Shown: positions 41,087 through 51,510 of the stretch, piece after piece
Position numbering within the stretch: position 1 is the stretch's first letter
Layout: every line of letters begins with the position of its first letter
From: an uncultured Fibrobacter sp.
GTDB lineage: Bacteria; Fibrobacterota; Fibrobacteria; Fibrobacterales; Fibrobacteraceae
Reading direction: 5' to 3'
NCBI RefSeq assembly: GCF_947305105.1
Contig: NZ_CAMZCS010000022.1
Span: forward strand, 1 to 54,677
Length of the DNA stretch: 54,677 bases
Made by a program: the position numbers and the translations under genes
The notes under the pieces: model-generated
Seen by the model: only the letters and a program-made list of their open reading frames with translations
Told to the model about the DNA's origin: nothing
The model's database searches: none

Positions 41087-41166
41087 GATTCTTTGGTATG
41101 CCTTGGGGCGTGATTTACAGCGTCGTGTGATTTTGTTCACACGTTGTCGAAATGGAGCTAAAATGG

Positions 41167-42423
41167 CTAATTTAGGCCATAAAGGCGATTGTGGGCGAGG
41201 CAAACAGCGAGTTTCCCGTATTCTCGGACGAAATCTTCACGGGAAGGTGTGTCGCCGAGCGCTCTATAGAGCGCGCTCGAAAGCGTGCCGCGGGCAAGCA
41301 TCTGTTCCATGATGTTGCGGGAGACTTCGGTGAGGTCGCCTTTCACTGCATCGAAGACATGCTTCCAGAGCTCACCGGCGGTGCATGAGCCTTCCATGCC
41401 GAACACGGCCAGAAATTCGGACCAGTCAATGACGGTGTCTTCGGCGTCGCGGGAAGTTTGCGTCAACATTTCCGAGAGTCTTGCCGTATCAAAGTCACGC
41501 AAGAATTCCCGGTATTCCTTCATGGTGTGCGGCGCTTTTCCGTTTGCGAGTTTGCCGCTCGCGATGGCCTTGAGCGTCGCGATTTCAAGTTCCACGATGG
41601 CGATGTCTGCGTTCGGGCATTCCTGAATGTCCACAAGCCGGATTTCGATGGCACCGCGGTCAAAACGCGCGATGGCGCCCCGGCTGTTCAAGAAGAAATG
41701 GTTCAGCAGGTGCTCGGGGTCGTAGGGCGCAATGGCCTTCTTGACCTTGTCGAAAATCTGCGTATTGTACTCGTCGTAGGTGTACGCCTTTTCGGGAATT
41801 ACGAGGCCTGCAATTTCGGGAACCTTGTCCTGGTTATGGCGGTAAACCTCGATTCGTGCGTCCTTGAAGCCCGTGTATTTGCTGTCGAGGTAGGGACTGC
41901 TCGCCGCGATGGCGGGGATGAGCGGCAACAATAGGCGGATGGCCGCATGGAGCTCGCCGAATTCGTCGTCGCCATCAAAAGAGAGATTTAGGTGCGTGCT
42001 CTGCAGGTTCGCCCAGCCGTGGCCCTTGCAGTTGAAGATGCGGTCGTACGTTTGGTAGATGTCGAGGCAATCGTACGGCCAGAGCTGCATTTCGGCCGGG
42101 TCCATGAAGGGGTGCGCGGCGCTGGGCAGCAGCATGGCGCCAATTTTCTCGAGTTTCTTGTTCGCGCGGCGAATCTCGTGGAAGAACCGCTTGCCGAGCC
42201 CGTCGAAGGTGGACTTGGGGTGCGCGCACTTGAATTCGAGCACGTGGCTCACGAGTTCGTTCGAAAGGCCGATATCGTCGTATTCCACGTCGGAAAGCTG
42301 GTTGCCGTCCTTGTCCTTGCCGAGCGGGATGTCGGCGCGGGGCAGCACCTGCAGCGTTTCGCGGTCCACGATCATGAATTCCATTTCGACGCCGAAGCGT
42401 TCCCAAATCTTGTAGTTAGTCAT
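41167..42423 (-). CDS. Glutamate-cysteine ligase-like (GCS2 family) amidoligase
   Basis: A 418-residue member of the GCS2/YbdK carboxylate-amine ligase family. Motifs include FGVEMEFMIVDRE at the N-terminus (metal/ATP site), LEFKCAHPKSTF, GWANLQSTHLNLSFDGDDEF and AIEIRLVDIQECPNADIAI. It forms an amide bond between a glutamate-like carboxylate and an amine at the cost of ATP. It lies downstream of a RimK-like ATP-grasp gene on the same strand; such pairs have been proposed to make small peptides or modify proteins (Iyer and colleagues' amidoligase survey). The start ATG 42423 directly abuts a TACTTCCTAC repeat and has no Shine-Dalgarno sequence. Confidence 0.85.
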   Translation of the reverse strand: MTNYKIWERFGVEMEFMIVDRETLQVLPRADIPLGKDKDGNQLSDVEYDDIGLSNELVSHVLEFKCAHPKSTFDGLGKRFFHEIRRANKKLEKIGAMLLPSAAHPFMDPAEMQLWPYDCLDIYQTYDRIFNCKGHGWANLQSTHLNLSFDGDDEFGELHAAIRLLLPLIPAIAASSPYLDSKYTGFKDARIEVYRHNQDKVPEIAGLVIPEKAYTYDEYNTQIFDKVKKAIAPYDPEHLLNHFFLNSRGAIARFDRGAIEIRLVDIQECPNADIAIVELEIATLKAIASGKLANGKAPHTMKEYREFLRDFDTARLSEMLTQTSRDAEDTVIDWSEFLAVFGMEGSCTAGELWKHVFDAVKGDLTEVSRNIMEQMLARGTLSSALYRALGDTPSREDFVREYGKLAVCLAHNRLYGLN

Positions 42424-42426
42424 AAT

Positions 42427-42479
42427 AGTAGGAAGTAGACAGTAGGAAGTGGTTAGTGATTAGTGGTTGGTGGTTAGGG
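42427..42479 (-). repeat. CTAACCAC and TACTTCCTAC word array before the GCS2 gene
   Basis: Read on the minus strand, several CTAACCAC(C/T)AACCAC words lead into CTTCCTACTGTC and TACTTCCTACTATT, then the ATG. The same order occurs before hisD at 53261-53298. Confidence 0.8.
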
Positions 42480-42498
42480 CGTAGTGGCGTTCTCTCGT

Positions 42499-43989
42499 CT
42501 AATCCTCATGCTGATGTATCTTGTGTTGTGCGGCGTGCATGCGTTCCTCGATACGGCGACGCAGGCTCCTCATGATGGTAAGGTAGATTTTTTTCTTGCC
42601 GACCAAATCCTCGATACCGTGGTCGATACTCGGGTTGTCGTTCACCTCGATCACGACCGGGTGTCCGTGGATTTCCTTGAGGTCTACGCCGTAGAGCCCG
42701 TTACCGATAAGGCTTGCTACGCGGAGCGCCGTCTTCACGATGCCATGGGGCACGCTCTCGATGGGCAGGCAGTCCCACTTGCCGCAGGTGCCCTGCTTGT
42801 TTTTGCTGTCCCAGTTGTAGATTTGCCAATGGTTCTTGGCCATGTAGTACTTGCAGGCGTAAAGCGGCTTGCCGTCGAGGATTCCGATTCGCCAGTCAAA
42901 ATCGGTGGGGGTAAATTCCTGCGCGATGAGCAAATCGCTGTGCTCGAACATCGTGTCAAGAATTTCTTCGAGTTCTTCCTTGTTGTTCGCTTTCTTGACG
43001 CCGAGGCTGAAACTCGAATCGGGCGTCTTGATGACCATGGGGAAGCCGAGCTCCTTTGCGAGCGTGTGGCGGTTCTCGCTATGCACGATAATCGTCTTGG
43101 GCGCGGGAATCTTGCCTACGGTCATGAGTTCTTGCAAATAAACTTTATTTGAACAACGCAAAATGCTGTCGGGGTCGTCGATGACGGCGATGCCTTCGCT
43201 CTGGGCGCGGCGCGCGAACGCGTAAGTGTGGTGGTTCACGTTCGTCGTCTCGCGGATGAATATGGCGTCGAATTCGCCTACGCGGTGGTAGTCCTTCTTG
43301 GTGATGAGCTCCACGCGGAATCCCGTATCTTGCGCAGCCTCGATGAAGTTATGGATGGCCTGCTTGTTGCTCGGCGGTTCCACTTCGTCGGGGTTCACGA
43401 GGATGCCGAGGTCGTACACGTAGTCTTCGCTCTTGGCGGAGGTGTAGCGCGTCTTCTCGAAGTACTCGATAGCGAACTGGTCCACCATCTCCTTGTGCGT
43501 CTCGGGAATTTCGTCGACGCTGATGGGGCGGATGCTCTGGATGAACCATTTTTGCTTGAACACGAACTTGGCGCGGAGCAGCGGGGCCTGGAAAATGCGG
43601 TAGAGTTCCTGCGAGAGCTCCAGGTATTGGGCGCTCACGTTCTGGCCGAAGTAGATGGAGAGCACGAATTCGGTGCCGGTCAGTTTGTGCAGGCTCTTCT
43701 GGATGAGTTCGTCGATGTCGTCGCTGATGATTTTCACGACGGCTGGGGCCTTGAAGTCGCGGATGTTCTTGACGTTTGGGATGACCTTGTGGCCGCGCGC
43801 TTCGGCAAGCAGGCTCACGTAGTAGCCCTTGCTCTGGTAGCTGTAGTCGCGGCACAGGTTAAAAACGCGCACGCTCCTTTGCGTGGTGAACTCCGGATTG
43901 GTGAGGTAGTCTTTCGCCGATACGATTTCGGCTTCGGGAATGTGGAATTTCCAGTGTTTTGGATTGTTTACGACAATTATTTTTTTCAT
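42499..43989 (-). CDS. RimK-family ATP-grasp ligase with RLAN domain
   Basis: A 496-residue ATP-grasp enzyme. The N-terminal ~200 residues fit the RLAN (RimK-like ATP-grasp N-terminal) domain (VVNNPKHWKFHIPEAEIVS, SYQSKGYYVSLLAEARGHKV). The ATP-grasp domain follows at ~280-480, with PMVIKTPDSSFSLGVKK, LIAQEFTPTDFDWRIGILDG and metal-binding VVIEVNDNPSIDHGIED. It should ligate an amino acid, possibly glutamate, to a carboxylate on a peptide, protein or cofactor. It is likely in one transcription unit with the GCS2 ligase downstream. ATG 43989 lacks a clear ribosome site. Confidence 0.87.
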   Translation of the reverse strand: MKKIIVVNNPKHWKFHIPEAEIVSAKDYLTNPEFTTQRSVRVFNLCRDYSYQSKGYYVSLLAEARGHKVIPNVKNIRDFKAPAVVKIISDDIDELIQKSLHKLTGTEFVLSIYFGQNVSAQYLELSQELYRIFQAPLLRAKFVFKQKWFIQSIRPISVDEIPETHKEMVDQFAIEYFEKTRYTSAKSEDYVYDLGILVNPDEVEPPSNKQAIHNFIEAAQDTGFRVELITKKDYHRVGEFDAIFIRETTNVNHHTYAFARRAQSEGIAVIDDPDSILRCSNKVYLQELMTVGKIPAPKTIIVHSENRHTLAKELGFPMVIKTPDSSFSLGVKKANNKEELEEILDTMFEHSDLLIAQEFTPTDFDWRIGILDGKPLYACKYYMAKNHWQIYNWDSKNKQGTCGKWDCLPIESVPHGIVKTALRVASLIGNGLYGVDLKEIHGHPVVIEVNDNPSIDHGIEDLVGKKKIYLTIMRSLRRRIEERMHAAQHKIHQHED

Positions 43990-44292
43990 GATGGTGCGCG
44001 TGTGGCGTGCCCGAGTGGGGTTGCGTCGCGCGTGCTATAACCTCTTTGGTTTATGCACGATAAAATTACGAAATAAAATCCCCCGTGGCTATATGAAACT
44101 GTGTTTTTTTAGCAATACCCAAAGACAAGAGTATTTCATTACTCCTTCACGATATCGTGTAGCAAGCGGGAAATTCATTCAGTCATTGAGAATGGATGTT
44201 GTCGTTGTGAGAATAGGAACTCCAAAAACGCCTTTTTTCTATCTTTTTCCCTGTTCAAATATACAAGTGATTCCATCACAGGATTATTAATT
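43990..44292. other. 303-nt divergent intergenic region rimK-like/lysS
   Basis: No gene supported. The half near lysS is AT-rich and contains a perfect 12-bp palindrome CACGATATCGTG (44148-44159) and a TATCTTTT promoter-like element (44240-44247). The frame spanning 43940-44290 has no homology I recognise. Confidence 0.55.
44240..44247 (+). promoter_or_regulatory. Putative -7 element (TATCTTTT) for lysS
   Basis: TATCTTTT after a T-run, 45 nt before the lysS ATG. Confidence 0.4.
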
Positions 44293-45801
44293 ATGGCAAT
44301 GCAAGACATGAATGATCAGGTGCAGGCTCGCCTCGCGAAGCTTGCGAAGTTCAAGGAAATGGGCATCGAGGCCTATCCGCACAAGTTCAACCGCACGCAC
44401 GATTCCAAGACTCTCAAGGAAAACAAGGAAGCCCTGATGGCCAGCGGCGAGGAAGTCGCTTTTGCCGGCCGCGTGGTTCGTTTCAACCGCAAGGGAAAGA
44501 TGTGCTTTATGCACCTGAAGGACCGCTATGGCCGCCTCCAGGTGGTTTGCGCCCGCGACGAGGTGGGCGAGGAGAACTACGAAATCGTCAAGATGACCGA
44601 CCTCGGTGACTTTATCGGCGTGAACGGCTTCATGTTCGAGACGCAGACGGGCGAGTACTCCGTGCATGTGAAGAAGGTGACGATGCTCTCCAAGGCCGTG
44701 CGCCCGCTCCCGGTCGCCAAAGAAAAGGTTGACGAGAACGGCAACAAGGTCGTGTTCAACGAATTTGCCGACGTGGATACCCGCTACCGCCAGCGCTACA
44801 TCGACATGGCGCTGAACGACGACGTGAAGGACGTGTTCATCAAACGCTTCAAGATTCTGCAGGCTATCCGCGAATACCTGATCGAGAAGGGCTTTATCGA
44901 GGTCGAGACCCCGACGCTCCAGCCGATTTACGGCGGCGCGAACGCCCGCCCGTTCACCACGCACCACAACGCCTGCGACATGACGCTCTATCTGCGCGTG
45001 GCTCCGGAACTCTACCTCAAGCGCTGCATTGTGGGCGGCATGGAAAAGGTGTTCGAGTTCAGCAAGAACTTCCGTAACGAAGGCATGGACCGCACGCACA
45101 GCCCGGAATTCACCGGCCTCGAGTTCTACGAAGCCTACGCCGACTACAACGACATGATGGTCCACTTCGAGAACATCTACGAACGCGCCTGCATTGCGGC
45201 GAACGGCACCACCAAGATTGACTACCAGGGGAAGGAAATCGACTTCAAGGCCCCGTGGCCCCGCTACAGCATGATCGAGGCCATCGAGAAGTTCGGCGGA
45301 CTCAAGGTGAACGAGATGAGCGACGACGACATCAAGAACAAGATGGAAGAACTCGGCGGCCACCTCGACGGCGAATTCAGCCGCGGCCGCGGTATCCTCG
45401 AACTGTTCGAGCTCACCGTGGAAGACAAGCTCATCCAGCCGACCTTCATCAAGGACATGCCCACCGAAAGCACTCCGCTCTGCAAGAAGCACCGCACCAT
45501 CGAAGGGCTCATCGAACAGTTCGAGCCGTACGCTAACGGATGGGAACTGGGTAACGCTTATACCGAACTTAACGACCCCATCCGTCAGCGTGAGCTCCTG
45601 GAAGACCAGGTGCGCCGCGGCCGCGGTGGCGAAGGCGAAACGCACCCGATGGACGAAAACTTCATGCACGCGATCGAATCCGGCCTGCCGCCTACCGGTG
45701 GCGTGGGCTTCGGCATCGACCGCATGGTCATGCTCCTCACGAACCAGCAGACCATCCGCGATGTGCAGTTGTTCCCGCTCATGAAACCGGAGAGCTGCTA
45801 G
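44293..45801 (+). CDS. lysS: Lysine-tRNA ligase, class II
   Basis: A 502-residue class II lysyl-tRNA synthetase. The N-terminal OB-fold anticodon domain (~55-145) has VAFAGRVVRFNRKGKMCF. Motif 1 is near FIEVETPTLQPIYGGANARP, motif 2 is KVFEFSKNFRNEGMD, and motif 3 is GLPPTGGVGFGIDRMVML. It is close to the bacterial LysS length. There is no strong ribosome site (GGATTATTAAT before the ATG). The stop codon is inside a perfect hairpin with loop GAA (45797-45813). Confidence 0.95.
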   Translation: MAMQDMNDQVQARLAKLAKFKEMGIEAYPHKFNRTHDSKTLKENKEALMASGEEVAFAGRVVRFNRKGKMCFMHLKDRYGRLQVVCARDEVGEENYEIVKMTDLGDFIGVNGFMFETQTGEYSVHVKKVTMLSKAVRPLPVAKEKVDENGNKVVFNEFADVDTRYRQRYIDMALNDDVKDVFIKRFKILQAIREYLIEKGFIEVETPTLQPIYGGANARPFTTHHNACDMTLYLRVAPELYLKRCIVGGMEKVFEFSKNFRNEGMDRTHSPEFTGLEFYEAYADYNDMMVHFENIYERACIAANGTTKIDYQGKEIDFKAPWPRYSMIEAIEKFGGLKVNEMSDDDIKNKMEELGGHLDGEFSRGRGILELFELTVEDKLIQPTFIKDMPTESTPLCKKHRTIEGLIEQFEPYANGWELGNAYTELNDPIRQRELLEDQVRRGRGGEGETHPMDENFMHAIESGLPPTGGVGFGIDRMVMLLTNQQTIRDVQLFPLMKPESC

Positions 45802-45813
45802 GCGAAGCCTAGC
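45797..45813 (+). repeat. GAA-loop hairpin overlapping the lysS stop codon
   Basis: GCTAGGC and GCCTAGC pair around GAA; the lysS TAG (45799-45801) lies in the left arm. No T-run follows, so it is not a standard terminator. Confidence 0.75.
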
Positions 45814-45820
45814 TGCTCTC

Positions 45821-45852
45821 AGTAGGAAGTAGACAGTAGACGGTAGGAAGTA
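45821..45852 (-). repeat. TACTTCCTAC array, left inverted copy flanking the S23-type gene
   Basis: On the minus strand it reads TACTTCCTACCGTCTACTGT and TACTTCCTACT. It is inverted relative to the array at 46235-46266. In this orientation it supplies an AGGAAG that may act as ribosome site for the enclosed gene. Confidence 0.85.
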
Positions 45853-45861
45853 AAAGCTTTT

Positions 45862-46233
45862 ATGACTAATGGGTATAAAGATTTAGTTGTATGGCAACGG
45901 GCAATGGATGTTGCCGTTGAAGCCTATCGTCTTACTGGAAATTTTCCCAAAGAAGAGATGTATGGATTATCTTCTCAAATTCGTAGAGCTGCAGTGTCCA
46001 TTGCTAGCAATATTGCGGAAGGAGAAGGTCGAAAGACAAATAAAGAGTTCTATCATTTTCTCGGTATAGCTCTTGGGTCTAAATCGGAACTTGAAACACA
46101 AATTATTTTGAGTGAACGAGTAAATCTTTTAAAAGAACCAGAAACAGTTTCGATAAAAAAGAATTTGGACAACATTGGAAAAATGATCACTGCTCTTAGG
46201 AGAAAATTGAAAAAAGTGGGTGTGGAATCGTAG
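45862..46233 (+). CDS. Four-helix-bundle protein (23S rRNA IVP/S23 family)
   Basis: A 123-residue protein of the four-helix-bundle (S23, TIGR02436-type) family: YKDLVVWQRAMDVAVEAYRL, FPKEEMYGLSSQIRRAAVSI, the hallmark SNIAEGEGRKTNKEF, and a C-terminal helix pair. Family members are encoded in intervening sequences of 23S rRNA genes or scattered in genomes; they resemble Avd of diversity-generating retroelements. No reverse transcriptase or rRNA is near. The gene sits exactly between inverted repeat arrays and is more AT-rich than lysS and lolC beside it. Confidence 0.88.
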   Translation: MTNGYKDLVVWQRAMDVAVEAYRLTGNFPKEEMYGLSSQIRRAAVSIASNIAEGEGRKTNKEFYHFLGIALGSKSELETQIILSERVNLLKEPETVSIKKNLDNIGKMITALRRKLKKVGVES

Positions 46234-46234
46234 A

Positions 46235-46266
46235 TACTTCCTACTTCCTACTTCCTACTTCCTACT
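46235..46266 (+). repeat. TACTTCCTAC array, right copy flanking the S23-type gene
   Basis: Four consecutive TACTTCC units; the array ends 3 nt before the ATG of the lolC-like gene (ATTATG). Confidence 0.88.
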
Positions 46267-46269
46267 ATT

Positions 46270-47514
46270 ATGAAACTCGAACTTCTCATCGCCTGGCGCT
46301 ACTTAGGGGCTCAACGTAAGAGTCTCTTCGTTTCGCTTATTGGCATTTTCAGTATGCTTGGGGTATCCATCGGTGTGTTTGCGCTGGTGGTGGCTCTTGC
46401 TGCGGTTAACGGTTTCGAAGAAGAGGTCACGGCCCAGATGATTGGGAAGGACGCTCACTTCGAACTGATGTCTTACAATGCGCAACCGATTGTCGCTTAC
46501 GATAGCTTGATTAACGAAGTGCGAACCCGCGATTCTAGCGTGATTGCGTCTTCTCCGTTTATCATCTACAAGGTGGGCATCAGCTCCAAGAGGGTGAACG
46601 ACGGCATTGTGATTTATGGTATCGATGCCGAGACCGCGAAGGGCGTGACCGACATTTACAAGTACATCAAGTTCGGCAATTATTCTGTGGACAGCCTCGA
46701 AGACCTGAACGGCACGAAGCGTCCTGGGATTATCCTCGGTTCTGGCTTGGCGAACCGCCTCCGCGTGGTGGTGGGTGACAAACTTGTTTTGCAGACGTTC
46801 CAGAGCCCGGACGAGATGATTGGCTCGGCTGGCCCGAAGATGATGATGTGCGTGGTGAGCGGCATTTTCGAGACGGGCACTTACGAGTACGACGGAAATC
46901 TCGCTTATGTGGGCATCCCTGAATTGCAGCGCCTTTTGAACATGGGCGATGCCGTGACGGGAATCCAGTTCCGCATAAAGAACCACTGGCTTGCCGAGAC
47001 TGCGGTGGACAGTGTGTCAAATTGGCTCACGTACCCGTACTACGCGATGGACTGGAAGTCTAAGAATATCACGCTCCTCAAGTGGATGAATTACGAAAAG
47101 TTCATTGTGGCAGCGGTAATCTGCCTGATTATCTTGGTGGCGGCTTTCAACATCATCAGTTCCCTTATCATGGTGGTGATTGACAAGACAAAAGAAATCG
47201 GCATTCTCCGTAGCATGGGCTTCAGCAAGGCTGGCATCATGCGCGTGTTCATGCTCATGGGCAGTTTTATCGGCGTGGGCGGCACGGTTGTGGGCGGTTC
47301 TATCGGGCTAATCCTGTGCAAGTTGCAGGAGGCTTACCACTTTATCAAGTTGCCGGGCGATGTTTACGTGATTCCCTATTTCCCGATTTCTGTGCACCTG
47401 ATAGACGTTGTCCTTATATTTGTAATAGGTATCGCGCTTTGCGTGTTAGCGACAATCCTGCCCGCATGGAAGGCGAGCCGGCTTGATCCGGTGGGGGCGA
47501 TTAGACATGAGTAG
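46270..47514 (+). CDS. lolC: Lipoprotein-releasing ABC permease (LolC/LolE family)
   Basis: A 414-residue FtsX/MacB-type permease that takes lipoproteins from the inner membrane for transfer to LolA. One membrane helix at ~20-45 (SLFVSLIGIFSMLGVSIGVF), a large periplasmic domain (~50-265) and three C-terminal helices (FIVAAVICLIILVAAFNIIS, VFMLMGSFIGVGGTVVGGSI, LIDVVLIFVIGIALCVLATI). The N-terminal IAWRYLGAQRKSLFVS and KEIGILRSMGFSKAGI are family marks. It overlaps the ATPase gene by 8 nt. A single permease gene suggests a LolF-like homodimer; LolC versus LolE cannot be told. The start codon lies 3 nt after a repeat array, with no Shine-Dalgarno sequence. Confidence 0.9.
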   Translation: MKLELLIAWRYLGAQRKSLFVSLIGIFSMLGVSIGVFALVVALAAVNGFEEEVTAQMIGKDAHFELMSYNAQPIVAYDSLINEVRTRDSSVIASSPFIIYKVGISSKRVNDGIVIYGIDAETAKGVTDIYKYIKFGNYSVDSLEDLNGTKRPGIILGSGLANRLRVVVGDKLVLQTFQSPDEMIGSAGPKMMMCVVSGIFETGTYEYDGNLAYVGIPELQRLLNMGDAVTGIQFRIKNHWLAETAVDSVSNWLTYPYYAMDWKSKNITLLKWMNYEKFIVAAVICLIILVAAFNIISSLIMVVIDKTKEIGILRSMGFSKAGIMRVFMLMGSFIGVGGTVVGGSIGLILCKLQEAYHFIKLPGDVYVIPYFPISVHLIDVVLIFVIGIALCVLATILPAWKASRLDPVGAIRHE

Positions 47515-48184
47515 CTTGTTACAAACAATTGACCTTCGCCGCGTGTTCTCCGAAACGGGGGAGCAGCTCGAAATTTTGAAGGGCGTGAATTTCTCGATGG
47601 ATGCGGGGGAGCTTGTGGCACTTACGGGTTCCTCGGGTTCGGGCAAGTCCACGTTCCTCAATTTGGTCGGGATGCTCGATACTCCGACTTCGGGCGAAAT
47701 TTATTTCAAAGGCAAACCCCTTTCGAAGTTCAGTGGCGAAGAACGCGACATGTACCATCGCGTGCAGGTGGGCTTCGTATTCCAGTTCCATCATTTGTTG
47801 AGTGAATTTTCGGCTCTTGAAAATGTCTGCGTGCCGGGCCGCATTTTGGGCACGAGTTCGCATGAATGCCGGGAACGCGCCGAGATGTTGTTGGAAACGG
47901 TGGGACTCAAGGACCGCCTCAAACATCTGCCGCGTGAACTTTCGGGTGGCGAGCGCCAGCGTGTGGCGATTGCCCGTGCATTGATGAACCATCCGGACCT
48001 CGTTTTTGCCGATGAACCTAGTGGCAACCTGGACGAGGCGAATTCGGATTTGCTTAACCAGCTCTTTTGGGACTTGAATCAAAAATTCAACCAGGCTTTC
48101 CTTATCGTGACCCATGACGAAAAGTTGGCGTCTTTTGCGAAACGTCGTGTTGTCATGCATAATGGATTGATTCAGGAGGCGTAA
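47507..48184 (+). CDS. lolD: Lipoprotein-releasing system ATPase LolD
   Basis: A 225-residue ABC ATPase with Walker A GSSGSGKST (42-49), Q-loop region FVFQFHHLLSEFSALENVCV, signature LSGGERQRVAIARAL and Walker B LVFADEPSGNLDE. The FHHLLxEFsALENV wording is typical of LolD rather than MacB. ATG 47507 overlaps the permease stop by 8 nt and fits the N-terminus; an upstream frame start at 47483 would overlap more. It energises lipoprotein release, relevant for the several lipoproteins in this window. The clpC ATG follows 1 nt after its stop. Confidence 0.92.
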   Translation: MSSLLQTIDLRRVFSETGEQLEILKGVNFSMDAGELVALTGSSGSGKSTFLNLVGMLDTPTSGEIYFKGKPLSKFSGEERDMYHRVQVGFVFQFHHLLSEFSALENVCVPGRILGTSSHECRERAEMLLETVGLKDRLKHLPRELSGGERQRVAIARALMNHPDLVFADEPSGNLDEANSDLLNQLFWDLNQKFNQAFLIVTHDEKLASFAKRRVVMHNGLIQEA

Positions 48185-48185
48185 A

Positions 48186-50699
<2,514 letters not shown>

Positions 50700-50707
50700 T
50701 TTTTTTC

Positions 50708-50715
50708 TATCTTTG
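50708..50715 (+). promoter_or_regulatory. Putative -7 element (TATCTTTG) for adk
   Basis: A full TAnnTTTG match, 8 nt after the clpC stop, preceded by a T-run and 38 nt before the adk ATG; AAGAGG lies between. Confidence 0.5.
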
Positions 50716-50753
50716 TTCCCGAATTTCAACAATCAAACCCAAGAGGTCTAACA

Positions 50754-51407
50754 ATGGCTAAAATTCCTGCAGTCCTTATCTTTGGCGCTCCCGGTTCCGG
50801 CAAGGGTACCGTCGGTGCAAAGCTCGCTGCTACCACTTCCCTCAAGCACATTTCCACGGGCGACATCTTCCGTGGTATTGCCCCGTCCAGCGAATCCGGC
50901 AAGCTCCTCGCTTCTTACTCCAGCAAGGGCCTGCTCGTCCCGGACGAAGCCACTGTCGAAATCTTCGGCCGCTTCATCGAAGGCCTCATCAATACGAATA
51001 AGGTAAACCCGGATAAGGATACCCTTCTCCTCGATGGTATTCCTCGCACGGTTGCTCAGGTCAAGCTCATCGAATCCGTTGTCGACGTGAAGCACATCTT
51101 CGTGCTCGACATCAAGGACGAGAAGACCATCGTGGCCCGCCTCCTGAACCGCGCCAAGATCGAAGGCCGTAAGGACGACGCCGACGAAGCCGTGATCAAG
51201 AACCGCCTCAAGGTGTACAAGGAATCCACCGCCAAGGTGCTCGGCAAGTACAGCAAGTCCATCATCAGCCGCATCAACGGCGACAACACCCCGGACGAAG
51301 TGTTCTGCGACACTCTCGCCGCCTACGTGAAGTTCTGCAAGAGCGCTTGCAAGAAAGCCCCTGCTAAGAAGGCCGCCTGCAAGAAGGCTTGCAAGAAAGC
51401 TAAGTAA
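50754..51407 (+). CDS. adk: Adenylate kinase with Lys/Ala/Cys-rich tail
   Basis: A 217-residue adenylate kinase (ATP + AMP to 2 ADP). P-loop FGAPGSGKGTVGAKLA (10-25), AMP-binding STGDIFRG, LLLDGIPRTVAQ and RLLNRAKIEGRKDDADEAVI are present; the lid is short. The unusual part is the C-terminal ~24 residues, a histone-H1-like run of AKK/CKK units (KSACKKAPAKKAACKKACKK) with four Cys, absent from typical Adk. The tail could bind nucleic acid or metal, or cross-link; this is inference. It is followed by two hairpins and a terminator. Confidence 0.92.
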   Translation: MAKIPAVLIFGAPGSGKGTVGAKLAATTSLKHISTGDIFRGIAPSSESGKLLASYSSKGLLVPDEATVEIFGRFIEGLINTNKVNPDKDTLLLDGIPRTVAQVKLIESVVDVKHIFVLDIKDEKTIVARLLNRAKIEGRKDDADEAVIKNRLKVYKESTAKVLGKYSKSIISRINGDNTPDEVFCDTLAAYVKFCKSACKKAPAKKAACKKACKKAK

Positions 51408-51419
51408 GGCGAGTGTCGC

Positions 51420-51478
51420 GCAGGCATGCTTGCATGCCTGCATGACCGAGCCGATTGGCTAGCGCTACGAAGTAGCGC
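51420..51478. repeat. Two perfect hairpins after adk
   Basis: First, GCAGGCATGC (51420-51429) pairs with its reverse complement at 51432-51441 around TT. Second, GCGCTAC (51462-51468) pairs with GTAGCGC (51472-51478) around GAA. Neither has a T-run; the true terminator is 30 nt further on. Confidence 0.8.
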
Positions 51479-51510
51479 CAGTAATTCTTCAACTGGAATT
51501 GCAATAATGT

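Larger units (their letters stand above)
45821..46266. mobile_element. Putative S23-gene element between inverted TACTTCCTAC arrays
   Basis: A 446-bp unit: inverted array, four-helix-bundle gene, direct array. Gene-less arrays of the same words occur at 51-113, 42427-42450 and 53284-53298. The unit lies between lysS and the lolC-like gene, and its right array abuts the next start codon. Mobility is inferred from the layout alone. Confidence 0.5.

Noticed and set aside
43940-44290. 116-codon frame over the rimK-like/lysS gap
   Set aside because: It begins inside the certain minus-strand gene, has no domain and overlaps the lysS promoter region.
45862-46233. S23-type gene as the Avd component of a diversity-generating retroelement
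   Set aside because: No reverse transcriptase, template or variable repeat is near.
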